Below, in pieces: positions 18,113 through 26,493 of a DNA stretch of 64,000 nt; the stretch's first letter is position 1, and each line of letters starts with the position of its first letter. Both the position numbers and the translations under genes were made by a program. The notes beneath the pieces are model-generated. The model worked only from the letters and a program-made list of their open reading frames with translations. It was not told the DNA's origin and did not search any database. The DNA comes from Lachnospiraceae bacterium. Its GTDB lineage: Bacteria; Bacillota; Clostridia; Lachnospirales; Lachnospiraceae. The stretch covers positions 111,510-175,509 of the forward strand of contig JAAVYA010000006.1 of NCBI GenBank assembly GCA_022790855.1, in the 5' to 3' direction.

Positions 18113-19804
18113 TTATTCTACGGAAATAACATAATAGTAAATAGGCTGTCCGCCGGAATGGACTTCTACTTCACAATCCGGATAGGTCTCTTCCAAATAG
18201 GAAGCAAATTCCTGGGCTTCTTCCTCTTTGATGTCTTCTCCATAATAGATGCTGATGATTGCGGAATCCTCGTCTATAAGCTTAGACGCCATATCCCGGA
18301 CTACGTCTCCTCGGTCTTTGCCTACTGACAAAATCGAGCTGTCCCCGATCCCCATATAGTCGCCCTGGCGGATTTCTTTATCTTCAATCAGCGTATCCCG
18401 CACCGCGTAGGTCACCTGCCCGGTCTTGACATTTTGAATCTCTTCCAACATCCGCTGCTCATTGTCCTTAGCATCCTTATCTGGAATATAATTTACCAAT
18501 GCGGTGATTCCCTGGGGAATCGTCTTGGTGGGAATGACTATAACGGCTTTATGCTCAATCAAAGACGCCGCCTGGTTTGCCGCCAAAATAATATTTTTAT
18601 TATTGGGAAGAATGAATACCGTCTCCGCATGAACCTCATCAATGGCATTGATAATATCCTCGGTGCTGGGGTTCATTGTCTGTCCCCCTTCGATAATATA
18701 ATCCACGCCAAGTCCTTTGAAGATCTCATTGATGCCCGCTCCAATGGACACGGAAATAAAGCCGATTTTCTTTCTGGGAGCGTCCGGCGCCGGCTCTTGG
18801 AGTCTCTGTTCTTCCTTCTGGGCCTTCTGGGCCGCCGCCAGCTTCTGGGCATCTTTGATCAGCTTCTCCTGATGCTCTTCCCGCATGTTGTCAATCTTGA
18901 TTTTACTCAAAGAACCATAGGTCAGGGCACGTTGAATCGCAAGTCCAGGGTCATTGGTATGTACGTGGACTTTTACGATCTCTTCATCCGCGACAACCAC
19001 AATAGAATCCCCGATGGACTCTAAAAATCCTTTGAATTCGTACACCTGCTGATCCGTCAATTCCTGGTTCAGCACAATAATAAATTCTGTGCAGTATCCG
19101 AACTTGATGTCTTCCTGGGCCTGGGCGCTGATCTTTATGGGGGAAGAGGCGGCGGCTCCTTCGATGGTATAATCAATCTCTTTGCCCATCAGCGCGTCGT
19201 AAGCGCCCTTTAATACCTCTACCAGCCCCTGCCCGCCGGAATCTACCACGCCGGCCTGTTTTAATACCGGAAGCATCTCCGGCGTACGGCTCAACACTTC
19301 TTCCGCCTCTTGGATGATCTCATCCAGAAAAACAGTAAGATCCTCCGTCTCTCCAATCAGGGACAGCGCCTTGTCCGCGGCCCCTTTGGCCACGGTAAGG
19401 ATGGTTCCTTCCTTGGGCTTCATAACGGCTTTGTAGGCAGTCTCCACTGCCTTTTGCATCGCATCAGAAAGCACTACCACATCCAGCTTTTCATAATTAC
19501 TGATTCCCTTGGTAAAGCCCCGGAATAACTGGGACAATATAACGCCGGAATTCCCTCTGGCTCCTCTTAAGGAGCCGGAAGAAATTGCTTTGGCCAGATC
19601 CGGCATTGTGATATTCTCCAATGCACTGACTTCTTTTGCCGCAGACAGGATTGTCATGGACATATTGGTTCCCGTATCCCCGTCCGGCACCGGAAATACA
19701 TTTAATTCATTGATCCATTCCTTCTTTGCATCCAGATTCTTAGCTCCTGCCAAAAACATCTTCGCTAATAGGGAAGCGTCGATTGTATTGATCTCCACTT
19801 TCAT
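18113..19804 (-). CDS. fakA: DAK2/DhaL-domain protein, fatty acid kinase subunit FakA-like (YloV)
   Basis: Catalytic ATP-binding subunit that, with a DegV-type FakB carrier, phosphorylates exogenous fatty acids. The 563-residue protein has the DhaL nucleotide site (NVFPVPDGDTGTNMSMT), ARGNSGVILSQLFRG and the C-terminal FakA region. The start is uncertain. AAGGAGG is only 2 nt before ATG 19804 but 8 nt before an in-frame GTG at 19798, which fits the spacing better; a TTG at 19819 is also open. It is downstream of asp23, as in many Firmicutes. Confidence 0.9.
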   Translation of the reverse strand: MKVEINTIDASLLAKMFLAGAKNLDAKKEWINELNVFPVPDGDTGTNMSMTILSAAKEVSALENITMPDLAKAISSGSLRGARGNSGVILSQLFRGFTKGISNYEKLDVVVLSDAMQKAVETAYKAVMKPKEGTILTVAKGAADKALSLIGETEDLTVFLDEIIQEAEEVLSRTPEMLPVLKQAGVVDSGGQGLVEVLKGAYDALMGKEIDYTIEGAAASSPIKISAQAQEDIKFGYCTEFIIVLNQELTDQQVYEFKGFLESIGDSIVVVADEEIVKVHVHTNDPGLAIQRALTYGSLSKIKIDNMREEHQEKLIKDAQKLAAAQKAQKEEQRLQEPAPDAPRKKIGFISVSIGAGINEIFKGLGVDYIIEGGQTMNPSTEDIINAIDEVHAETVFILPNNKNIILAANQAASLIEHKAVIVIPTKTIPQGITALVNYIPDKDAKDNEQRMLEEIQNVKTGQVTYAVRDTLIEDKEIRQGDYMGIGDSSILSVGKDRGDVVRDMASKLIDEDSAIISIYYGEDIKEEEAQEFASYLEETYPDCEVEVHSGGQPIYYYVISVE

Positions 19805-19811
19805 GTCCTCC

Positions 19812-20168
19812 TTAATCAATCACTCTTACACCTTCTACGAAGATGTTGATTTTCTCGATTTCCATACCGGTAAATTCTTCTACCTGATACTTCACCGTGC
19901 TGATCAAATTGTCAGAAACAGTTGAAATACTGACGCCATACGATACAATCACATGGAAATCCAAAGTAATCTTATTGTTGGCAATTACTACGCTGATCCC
20001 ATGATTCAAATAATCTCTCTTCAGCAGCTTGACCAGACCATCCTTAACATTTACTGCGGCCATGCCTACAATCCCGAAACATTCTACGGCTACGGATCCT
20101 GCATACGTAGCGATGACATCCGAACCAATCAGCACCCTGCCCAGTTTTGTGTCTATTTGTCCTTTCAT
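19812..20168 (-). CDS. Asp23/Gls24 family envelope stress response protein
   Basis: A 118-residue protein with the family pattern: GRVLIGSDVIATYAGSVAVE, then a C-terminal VKYQVEEFTGMEIEKINIFVEGV. Members are abundant cytosolic or membrane-associated proteins tied to cell-envelope homeostasis. The start at 20168 is preferred over one 18 codons upstream because GGAGG is correctly placed. A TATAAT box lies at 20202-20207 upstream, with no convincing -35 box. Confidence 0.92.
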   Translation of the reverse strand: MKGQIDTKLGRVLIGSDVIATYAGSVAVECFGIVGMAAVNVKDGLVKLLKRDYLNHGISVVIANNKITLDFHVIVSYGVSISTVSDNLISTVKYQVEEFTGMEIEKINIFVEGVRVID

Positions 20169-20267
20169 ATAGTCAGTCCTCCATTTATCAACATATCCCT
20201 TATTATAACCGCTTTTTGCCAAAAAGGAAACAAAAAATTATGATTTTTAAAATTTTTCATTTTCTTC

Positions 20268-20296
20268 TTGCATTATTCTCCTCTTTCTGCTAGAAT
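20268..20296 (+). promoter_or_regulatory. Sigma-A type promoter of rpmB
   Basis: TTGCAT (20268-20273) and TAGAAT (20291-20296) with a 17-bp spacer, about 59 bp before the start codon. Confidence 0.7.
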
Positions 20297-20354
20297 ATCC
20301 ATGTTATGAGCCTGCACGGAATACGGCTTAGTATATTTGCAAGGAGGTGCAATT

Positions 20355-20546
20355 ATGGCAAAGTGTAGTATTTGTGGAAAGGGTGCGCATTTCGGCAACA
20401 ATGTAAGCCATTCTCATAGAAGAAGCAACCGGATGTGGAAGTCCAATGTGAAGTCCGTTCGTTGCAAGGTAAACGGATCCTCCAATGCGAAGAGGATGTA
20501 TGTTTGTACTTCCTGCCTGAGAAGCGGTAAAGTCGAGAGAGCTTAA
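20355..20546 (+). CDS. rpmB: 50S ribosomal protein L28, zinc-ribbon form
   Basis: A 63-residue large-subunit protein. Two Cys pairs, CSIC at residues 4-7 and CTSC near the C-terminus, mark the zinc-binding (C+) form; GKGAHFGNNVSHSHRRSNR is the family signature. The ATG at 20355 is favoured over one six codons upstream because AAGGAGG sits 7 nt before it. It is monocistronic, with its own promoter and terminator. Confidence 0.97.
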   Translation: MAKCSICGKGAHFGNNVSHSHRRSNRMWKSNVKSVRCKVNGSSNAKRMYVCTSCLRSGKVERA

Positions 20547-20562
20547 TCCATAAGAACGAATT

Positions 20563-20588
20563 GGGAGCTGCTATAGCAGCTCCCTTTT
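20563..20588 (+). terminator. Intrinsic terminator of rpmB
   Basis: GGGAGCTGCT and AGCAGCTCCC form a GC-rich stem followed directly by a run of six T. Confidence 0.9.
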
Positions 20589-20619
20589 TTCGCTTTCTAT
20601 TCCTGCGGGCAATGATGGA

Positions 20620-20754
20620 TTAGCAAAATAGATTATAGCCCAGCAAGAGCAGCACCGCAATGAGAATCATGCCAATGAGCATATTGTGTATAAACAGCAT
20701 CAGCAGCATGCCGATGGCTATCCAAAATAAAATGAAACCGATCATCCGTTTCAT
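20620..20754 (-). CDS. 44-residue membrane peptide
   Basis: A short reading frame starting MKRMIGFILFWIAIGMLLML and ending in LLLLGYNLFC. It has two hydrophobic stretches around a short polar hinge (FIHN), so it is probably a helical hairpin or single-span membrane peptide. It lies 50 bp downstream of the FtsX permease on the same strand, with a weak GGTGA SD. Its composition is strongly biased to membrane residues, which argues for a real gene. Function is unknown; similar tiny proteins occur in Lachnospiraceae. Confidence 0.5.
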   Translation of the reverse strand: MKRMIGFILFWIAIGMLLMLFIHNMLIGMILIAVLLLLGYNLFC

Positions 20755-20804
20755 GAAATCACCAAATTACATATATCGTTATACTATATGCTTTTTTTCG
20801 GAAA

Positions 20805-23168
20805 TCATTCGGTGGAAAGCAGTTTTACAGGCTCCATTTTCCGGATTCTAATAGAAGCTAAACTACAAGATACTGCCGCCGCCAGGGGAATTCCCACGGC
20901 CGTCAAACAGATCCAGATTGGATGAAGGGCCATCTCATATTCTTCAATCCCTACTCCGGTAAGGAAAAATACCACCAGAGGACTTGCCAGAAGATTTCCC
21001 ATCAAAATGCCAATGAACGTTCCTGCCGTCACCGCAGGCATATGCATCAGTACGGTCTGGCACATTAACTGCCCCGCCGTATATCCCAGAGCTTTGCTGA
21101 TGCCATAGTTTTTTTGCTCCCGCAGTATTTTTGTGCTTACCAGTAACACTTCCACCAGAATCACCACAAAAAATGTAATGAGCACAAAGATCATGCAGAT
21201 ACCAAACATACAGGCCGATACTCCGGCCAAAGCCTCTTTTGTCATTTTTTCACTGTCCGACACGGAAAGCTTCGGGTATTCCTTTTGCAGCTTCTCTTCC
21301 ATCTGCTGGTATGTGACTCCTTCTCTCGTAAACAGGTACAGCATGGTATAAAGCTCCTCGTCCTGGGACATGCTGTTTAACCGTCTGGCTCCTTTCTCGT
21401 TCATCATGGATTTGATTCCCAGATTATTAATTTTTTGATCTATCCCGGATACCAAATAGAGCAGACGCTCGCTTGCTCCTTCCACATAGACGGCGTCTCC
21501 CAGTTCTACGCCCAACTGCCTGGCGGCTCCTGCGCTTAAGACGATTTCGTTTTCGTATTCCGGCAGCCGTCCCCGGAGCAGCATTTCATTTTCCAAAAGC
21601 TTTGGTTCTTTCCAGATATCGCAATTTAGCGTATGTTCTTTCTCTCCATTGCTGATATGGACGGAAGCGCTGTTATAGTAAAGAATCTGCTCTACTTCTT
21701 CCCATGTTTCCAATTCCGCCCCGGTTTTTGTCATTTCTTCTCCGGAGAGAAGCACATTTCCTGTCTCAATCCCCACCATGCGTTTCAAGTAATCGGTATC
21801 CAATGCAAAATTTTGGTACATGCCGAATCCTGTGCAGGTAGCAAAGGATAAAAGAACCACAATCAAGAAGACAGACAAATTTTTCTTTTTTTCTCCCAAT
21901 ACATATTTGCAGGCCAGAGCCAAAGGCAGCGGCAGCCGGCTTTTTTCCAGGGAAAGATGATTCTTTCGAAAATTGTGGGAGTAAATACCGCCCCGCAGCG
22001 CATCCAGGACCGTAAGCTTTCGGTAGCTTCTAAAAGCCCCGGCAGTGGCGGCCGCCACATTTAAAAATACAAAGGCTCCGGAAGATATGGCAGCCACGAA
22101 GGAAAATCCTTGATTCCAGCTCAGCCCCAGCATCACGCCTTGGATTTGTCCGATCAAGCGGGCGGAGGCAGCTCCCAGCATAAGTCCGATGACAATTCCT
22201 GATACAGAGATCAGGGAAGACTCAAAAATGGAAACCATGGACAGTTGACGTAAGGTAAAGCCGGACGCCTTTTGAATCCCGATATTTTTCAGGTTCCGTT
22301 CCATAAAATTCCGAACGTCGAACCACACGATCATCCATGCCACCGCCAGAAGGAGCATGGAAAAAATGAGGATCACGCCCATACTGATATTAGACATCAT
22401 AGCAACGCCTGATATCATAGTTTCTCCATTCATCCCAACATTCACCGTATTGGACAGCTCCGGGATTTCTTTTGCAAGAATGGGGGAAACCTTTTCATCA
22501 AAATCGGCGCTGCTCGCTCCGTCTCTGAGGCGGACCTTATGCTGCTGGTACATGTTTTTTTCCAAATCAGGGCATTCTTTTAAAATTTTTTCCCAATAAT
22601 CCTGGCTGATATATACACTATAGGATGACATATTCAAGGGTGTGGCAAATAACGGGTCTTCCGTATAGCCTGCCACCACAAATTCAAACTCTTTTTCTTC
22701 CAGAGTCAAGTAAAAGTGATCTCCTATGGAAACGGAGCTTTTCATATAATAAGGCATCAAAATATCTTCATACGCCATTTCTTTGGCCTGTTCACCAAGG
22801 CATCCGATCGTCCGCTCTTCTTCCCCGTTGCCGATCACAAAGCTGAAATCAATTTTGTCCTCTTTTAAATCCTTTCTGTATGACGTGTCCCTGGCATAAA
22901 TACAGGGACTGCATTCATATTCCACCGTTTCCGGCTGCCGGGTCAAAATCTCTTTGATCTCCTCTTGGTGACCTGCATTCGTCATAAAGAAAAGATGGGC
23001 CGTATGGGCCTTTTCAAAGGCCGCTTCTATGACTTGTGAGGTCTGTGTCAGCGCGGAGATGCTGGTGTACAAAAGCAGGGTGGCAAGAGACGTTAGGATC
23101 AGCAGCACGGCCACGTCGCCCTTTTTCTTTTTCAAATTCTTTTTGGCAAGAAAATACAATACATACAT
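20805..23168 (-). CDS. ABC transporter permease, FtsX/MacB type with two FtsX domains
   Basis: A 787-residue membrane protein. It has an N-terminal helix (VAVLLILTSLATLLLYTSI), a large extracellular domain (about 50-260), three helices of the first FtsX domain, a central helix, a second extracellular domain, and a last FtsX block ending in PLAAAVSCSLASIRIRKMEP. This layout is that of non-importing ABC systems that work on antimicrobial peptides or lipoproteins. The start at 23168 follows the ATPase stop by 1 bp. Confidence 0.88.
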   Translation of the reverse strand: MYVLYFLAKKNLKKKKGDVAVLLILTSLATLLLYTSISALTQTSQVIEAAFEKAHTAHLFFMTNAGHQEEIKEILTRQPETVEYECSPCIYARDTSYRKDLKEDKIDFSFVIGNGEEERTIGCLGEQAKEMAYEDILMPYYMKSSVSIGDHFYLTLEEKEFEFVVAGYTEDPLFATPLNMSSYSVYISQDYWEKILKECPDLEKNMYQQHKVRLRDGASSADFDEKVSPILAKEIPELSNTVNVGMNGETMISGVAMMSNISMGVILIFSMLLLAVAWMIVWFDVRNFMERNLKNIGIQKASGFTLRQLSMVSIFESSLISVSGIVIGLMLGAASARLIGQIQGVMLGLSWNQGFSFVAAISSGAFVFLNVAAATAGAFRSYRKLTVLDALRGGIYSHNFRKNHLSLEKSRLPLPLALACKYVLGEKKKNLSVFLIVVLLSFATCTGFGMYQNFALDTDYLKRMVGIETGNVLLSGEEMTKTGAELETWEEVEQILYYNSASVHISNGEKEHTLNCDIWKEPKLLENEMLLRGRLPEYENEIVLSAGAARQLGVELGDAVYVEGASERLLYLVSGIDQKINNLGIKSMMNEKGARRLNSMSQDEELYTMLYLFTREGVTYQQMEEKLQKEYPKLSVSDSEKMTKEALAGVSACMFGICMIFVLITFFVVILVEVLLVSTKILREQKNYGISKALGYTAGQLMCQTVLMHMPAVTAGTFIGILMGNLLASPLVVFFLTGVGIEEYEMALHPIWICLTAVGIPLAAAVSCSLASIRIRKMEPVKLLSTE

Positions 23169-23169
23169 C

Positions 23170-23925
23170 CTACCACCCCATTTCCTGCAAAAAAGCATAA
23201 AGCTGTCTATGGCGGCCCTCATCTTGCCCCTGGTATGCTCCCAGGGACAGTTCGCTTGTGATCACGCCGTCCTGCAAATACAAAATCCGGTTCCCCCGAA
23301 GAGCGGCATGTATGGCATGTGTTACCATGACAATGCTCTGTCCCTGCCGGTTTAATTGTGTCAAAACATCTAATACCGCTTCTGTATTTTGAGAATTCAA
23401 AGCACCAGTTGGCTCGTCTGCGAAAAGAATTTCCGGCGTATTGATGACGCTCCGTACCAATGCCGCCCGCTGCTGCTCTCCCCCGGAAAGCTGTGACGGA
23501 AATTTGTCATAAACATGTTCAGACAGTTTTACCTGCTTTAACAGTGTTTTTGCCCTTTGTGCCAGAGCTTTCCGGTTCTTGTTTACAAGAAGTCCGTTGA
23601 GCATAATATTATCTAATATGCTCATGGTATCGTTCAGATAATTTTGCTGAAACACAAAACCGCAGTGGTTCCGCCGAAATAACGCCAGCTTGTCATTGGT
23701 GTATTTTGAAATCTCTTCCCCGCCGAAGGATATGCTTCCCAATGTGGGGCGGTCCATGCCGGATAAGGCATAGAGAAGGGTACTTTTTCCGGAGCCGGAA
23801 TTCCCCATAACAACGGTAAAATCTCCCCGCATCACCTGCAGGTTCAGATTCTTCAAGACATGCTGCTGGATGTTTTTGTTGGAAAAGGTCTTGCACAAGT
23901 CTTTGACAGTTAAAATTGCTTCCAT
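23170..23925 (-). CDS. ABC transporter ATP-binding protein, MacB/LolD type
   Basis: A 251-residue ATPase partnering the adjacent FtsX permease. Visible motifs are Walker A MGNSGSGKSTLL, Q-loop VFQQNYLNDTMS, signature LSGGEQQRAALVRS, Walker B ILFADEPTGALNSQ and switch His in VMVTHAIHAA. The start at 23925 is chosen for SD AGGAGGAAGG. It is downstream of a promoter with phased TAAGA repeats and of the two-component genes, pointing to control by the neighbouring response regulator. Confidence 0.93.
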   Translation of the reverse strand: MEAILTVKDLCKTFSNKNIQQHVLKNLNLQVMRGDFTVVMGNSGSGKSTLLYALSGMDRPTLGSISFGGEEISKYTNDKLALFRRNHCGFVFQQNYLNDTMSILDNIMLNGLLVNKNRKALAQRAKTLLKQVKLSEHVYDKFPSQLSGGEQQRAALVRSVINTPEILFADEPTGALNSQNTEAVLDVLTQLNRQGQSIVMVTHAIHAALRGNRILYLQDGVITSELSLGAYQGQDEGRHRQLYAFLQEMGW

Positions 23926-23963
23926 TTTTCCTTCCTCCTGTTCATACAAATTCTTTTGAACTT

Positions 23964-24027
23964 ATTGTATCTGGTTCAAGAGGAAAAGTCTTAACCAGTA
24001 TCTTATGGATTTCTTACCTGTTTCTTA
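23964..24027 (-). promoter_or_regulatory. Promoter of the ABC genes with four phased TAAGA repeats
   Basis: Read leftward, TAAGA occurs four times (at 24023-24027, 24012-24016, 24001-24005 and 23989-23993), that is at 11, 11 and 12 bp spacing, one helical turn each. The last copy overlaps the presumed -35 region, and a TACAAT -10 box lies at 23964-23969. Direct repeats with one-turn phasing are what OmpR-type regulators bind. A fifth TAAGA lies at 24043-24047. Confidence 0.6.
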
Positions 24028-24044
24028 CTACAGTACAATAGTTC

Positions 24045-25280
24045 TTAAACTTTTCGTAAAAACAGTTCTACCACAAATCCATTCTGGTTATAACATTCCA
24101 GGCCGCCTCCCATTTGTTCCAAAAATATCCTGGAAAGATATAGTCCAAGCCCCGAGCCCGCCTTTCCTTTGGCATTGCTGCCTCTGTAAAATTTCTCTGT
24201 GACGGAAGCGATTTCCTCCTCTGGCATGCCGGGTCCCTCGTCCCGGATCCGAATCATAACGCCGTTGTCCTGTTCCCGAAATGTGACGGTAATTTGGGTC
24301 CCGGCATATTTATAGGAATTGTTTATAATATTGTCAACCGCCTGTTCCAGCCGCAATTTATCCATCCAAAGCAAACACTCCGGAATCTTCCCCACACACG
24401 AAATCTCTCCGTAAAATTTTAAGTCAGAAATTAATTTTTCGATAAATAGTGAACTTTCCGCTGTAGCCTCCACTTTTAAAACCGTTAAATCTTCCAAGGC
24501 GGCGTGAAACATATTTCCTGCCAGATGATCCGCCGTATTCGCTTTATTTTCAATAACTGTCAGTTTCTCTCTGGTGTAGGGGCTTTGCTCTTTCAGCTGC
24601 AGGACTTCGCAGGCGGCTTTGATCGCCGCAAGGGGCGTCTTGATATCATGGGACAGTTGGGCCACCAACTCCTTTTTACTTTGATTCGCCTGATATTCTC
24701 CCTCCCGGGCTTTCTTTAACTCTTCTCTCATAATATCAAAGCTTTCCGTATAAGCGCCAAAAAAATTATACTTTTCTATGGGAAGGGGAAAATCCAGATT
24801 TCCTTTGGCAATCTGCATGGAAAATTTCTGAAGCCGTCGAAAAGGGCGAACTACATAGATATATAACAAACCGATCAAAAGATATCCGGCCATCAGCGCA
24901 GCACCCCAAATCAAGGCCGTCCGTTCCAACATAGACGCATATTTCTTCTGCCCATCCTCCCATGTTTCATTCCAGGCAAGCTTTCCAACCAATTCCCCAT
25001 CTATGGAAAGATCCAAAAAAACAGCTCCTTCCCGAAACAGATCACAGTACCGGAGCTGATCATCGTTATCATGAAAATAAAGAACTTCACAACCGTAACG
25101 CTGCTCTATCTCTTTTTGTCCCATATTCTGGGAAAGCGCCTGTTCCACCGCCTTTAGCTGCCTGTTATAAAAAATCAGATCCCGTTTGGGCGGTTCTTCT
25201 TCTCTCAGGGATCGGCCCATAAAAAGCCAAATCCCTGCCATAAGCAGGGTATAAGCAATCACAAAATAGCGTAATTTCAT
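24045..25280 (-). CDS. Sensor histidine kinase
   Basis: A 411-residue membrane kinase. It has TM1 at about 4-21, an extracellular sensor of about 100 residues, TM2 at about 122-145 and a HAMP-like linker. The HisKA motif SHDIKTPL follows (phosphorylated His about residue 211). The ATPase domain has N-box DNIINNSYKY, G1 DEGPGM and G2 GSGLGL. The sizeable extracellular domain separates it from BceS-type kinases, which lack one. It follows the regulator gene with a 1-bp gap. The signal is unknown; peptide antibiotics are plausible given the linked ABC transporter. Confidence 0.93.
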   Translation of the reverse strand: MKLRYFVIAYTLLMAGIWLFMGRSLREEEPPKRDLIFYNRQLKAVEQALSQNMGQKEIEQRYGCEVLYFHDNDDQLRYCDLFREGAVFLDLSIDGELVGKLAWNETWEDGQKKYASMLERTALIWGAALMAGYLLIGLLYIYVVRPFRRLQKFSMQIAKGNLDFPLPIEKYNFFGAYTESFDIMREELKKAREGEYQANQSKKELVAQLSHDIKTPLAAIKAACEVLQLKEQSPYTREKLTVIENKANTADHLAGNMFHAALEDLTVLKVEATAESSLFIEKLISDLKFYGEISCVGKIPECLLWMDKLRLEQAVDNIINNSYKYAGTQITVTFREQDNGVMIRIRDEGPGMPEEEIASVTEKFYRGSNAKGKAGSGLGLYLSRIFLEQMGGGLECYNQNGFVVELFLRKV

Positions 25281-25281
25281 T

Positions 25282-25962
25282 TCATTCCGTCTCCAATATA
25301 TAGCCGATGCCCCATACCGTCTTAATCCATTTTGGTTCATTGGGATTCTCTTCGATTTTTTCCCGAAGCCTACGGATATGTACGTTTAAGGTTCCGTCGC
25401 TGTAAAATGTATCTTTCCACACGGTATCAAACAACGTCTCCTTTGTTACAATGGTATTTTTATGGTCGTATAAGCACTGCAAAAGGTAAAATTCCCGAGG
25501 CTTTAGCCGAACCTCCCTGCCCTTTACAGAAACGCTTAAGGTAGCCTCCTGAAGACGCAGAGAGGTCTCTTCCTCCAAAGGTTCCTGGATTCTGGCAGCG
25601 GACATCCGTTTTTGCATGATCTTAACCTTGGCCAAAAGGACGCTTAGAGGATACGGTTTTTTGATATAGTCGTCTCCCCCGATGGTAAGAGCCGTCAATA
25701 CGTCGTCATCGCTTTGTCTGGCGCTGATAAATAGGATCGGAAGATCCCATGTCTCCCGGATTTTTTTACAGAGGAGAAAGCCGTTCTCACCGGACAGATT
25801 AATGTCCAGCAGTAAAATATCAATGGTATTTTGGTTCAGCAGCCCAAGACATTCGGCAGAATCCTTCGCGCAGATACAGGACAGTCCAAACATCTGGAAA
25901 TATTCGCATGTCATATTGGCTAAATCTATTTCATCGTCCACAATCAGGCAATCGTAATGCAT
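25282..25962 (-). CDS. OmpR-family response regulator
   Basis: A 226-residue regulator with a receiver domain (acidic pocket DDE near residue 9, phospho-acceptor Asp about 53 in LLLDINLSGENG, Lys in IKKPYPLSVLLA). The C-terminal winged helix has LKPREFYLLQCL, HIRRLREKIEENP and KTVWGIGYIL. The start at 25962 is preferred over one seven codons upstream because AGGAGG is correctly spaced. It is the first gene of RR-HK-ABC-permease. Confidence 0.94.
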   Translation of the reverse strand: MHYDCLIVDDEIDLANMTCEYFQMFGLSCICAKDSAECLGLLNQNTIDILLLDINLSGENGFLLCKKIRETWDLPILFISARQSDDDVLTALTIGGDDYIKKPYPLSVLLAKVKIMQKRMSAARIQEPLEEETSLRLQEATLSVSVKGREVRLKPREFYLLQCLYDHKNTIVTKETLFDTVWKDTFYSDGTLNVHIRRLREKIEENPNEPKWIKTVWGIGYILETE

Positions 25963-25989
25963 CTTATAAGCCTCCTGTAACAAATTTTC

Positions 25990-26034
25990 TTAAAAATGAG
26001 AAAAGCCTGAAAATATGCAATCTTCAAGCTTTTT
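25990..26034 (-). terminator. Terminator of the gerW operon
   Basis: On the minus strand AAAAGCTTGAA pairs with TTCAGGCTTTT (one G.U pair) and a T-rich tract follows. It lies directly downstream of the gerW stop at 26043. Confidence 0.65.
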
Positions 26035-26042
26035 CCCAGTCC

Positions 26043-26483
26043 TTATTCCACGTCTTTTGTCTCCACCGTTACGTTGAGCATATCCGCCATCTCCTGGACA
26101 GCCTGCTCTTTGGCTTTCTCATCCACCGGCTCCTTGATGGAAGCTTCTTTTCCCTTGCTGGTAAACCTGTTTACAAAGTCAGGCACCATATCAAGAATCT
26201 TGGTAATACCATCTTGATTCTTGACGTTCACCAGCTTTGTCGTGCCGTTTTGTATGACCACCACGGCGCTTGGACTGATTTTTCCGCCCATACCGCCTCC
26301 GGCGTTATTTTTCTTATCCTCGGAAAACGCCCCGGCTCCTACGCCGAAAGTCACCTCTATTAGGGGAAGTATAATGGTATCCCCGATATGGATGGCATCC
26401 CCCACCACAGTCTTTGTGGAGATGAAACTGTCCATTCCATGAAACAGAGACGAAACAGTGTTGCTAAATTGATTATCCTGCAT
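26043..26483 (-). CDS. ytfJ: GerW family sporulation protein (YtfJ)
   Basis: A 146-residue protein with the family core GDTIILPLIEVTFGVGAGAF and the glycine-rich GGGMGGKISPSAVVVI. YtfJ/GerW is made in the forespore and is needed for normal germination in B. subtilis. The start at 26483 follows AGGAGG; the upstream in-frame ATG lies inside the DUF2953 gene. Pairing with a DUF2953 gene is the usual Firmicutes arrangement (ytfI-ytfJ). Confidence 0.94.
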   Translation of the reverse strand: MQDNQFSNTVSSLFHGMDSFISTKTVVGDAIHIGDTIILPLIEVTFGVGAGAFSEDKKNNAGGGMGGKISPSAVVVIQNGTTKLVNVKNQDGITKILDMVPDFVNRFTSKGKEASIKEPVDEKAKEQAVQEMADMLNVTVETKDVE

Positions 26484-26493
26484 AATAAACCTC

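Noticed and set aside
23170..25962. Bce-type bacitracin detoxification module
   Set aside because: The kinase has a sizeable extracellular domain and the permease has two large extracellular domains, unlike BceS/BceB; only a general peptide-response ABC system is supported.
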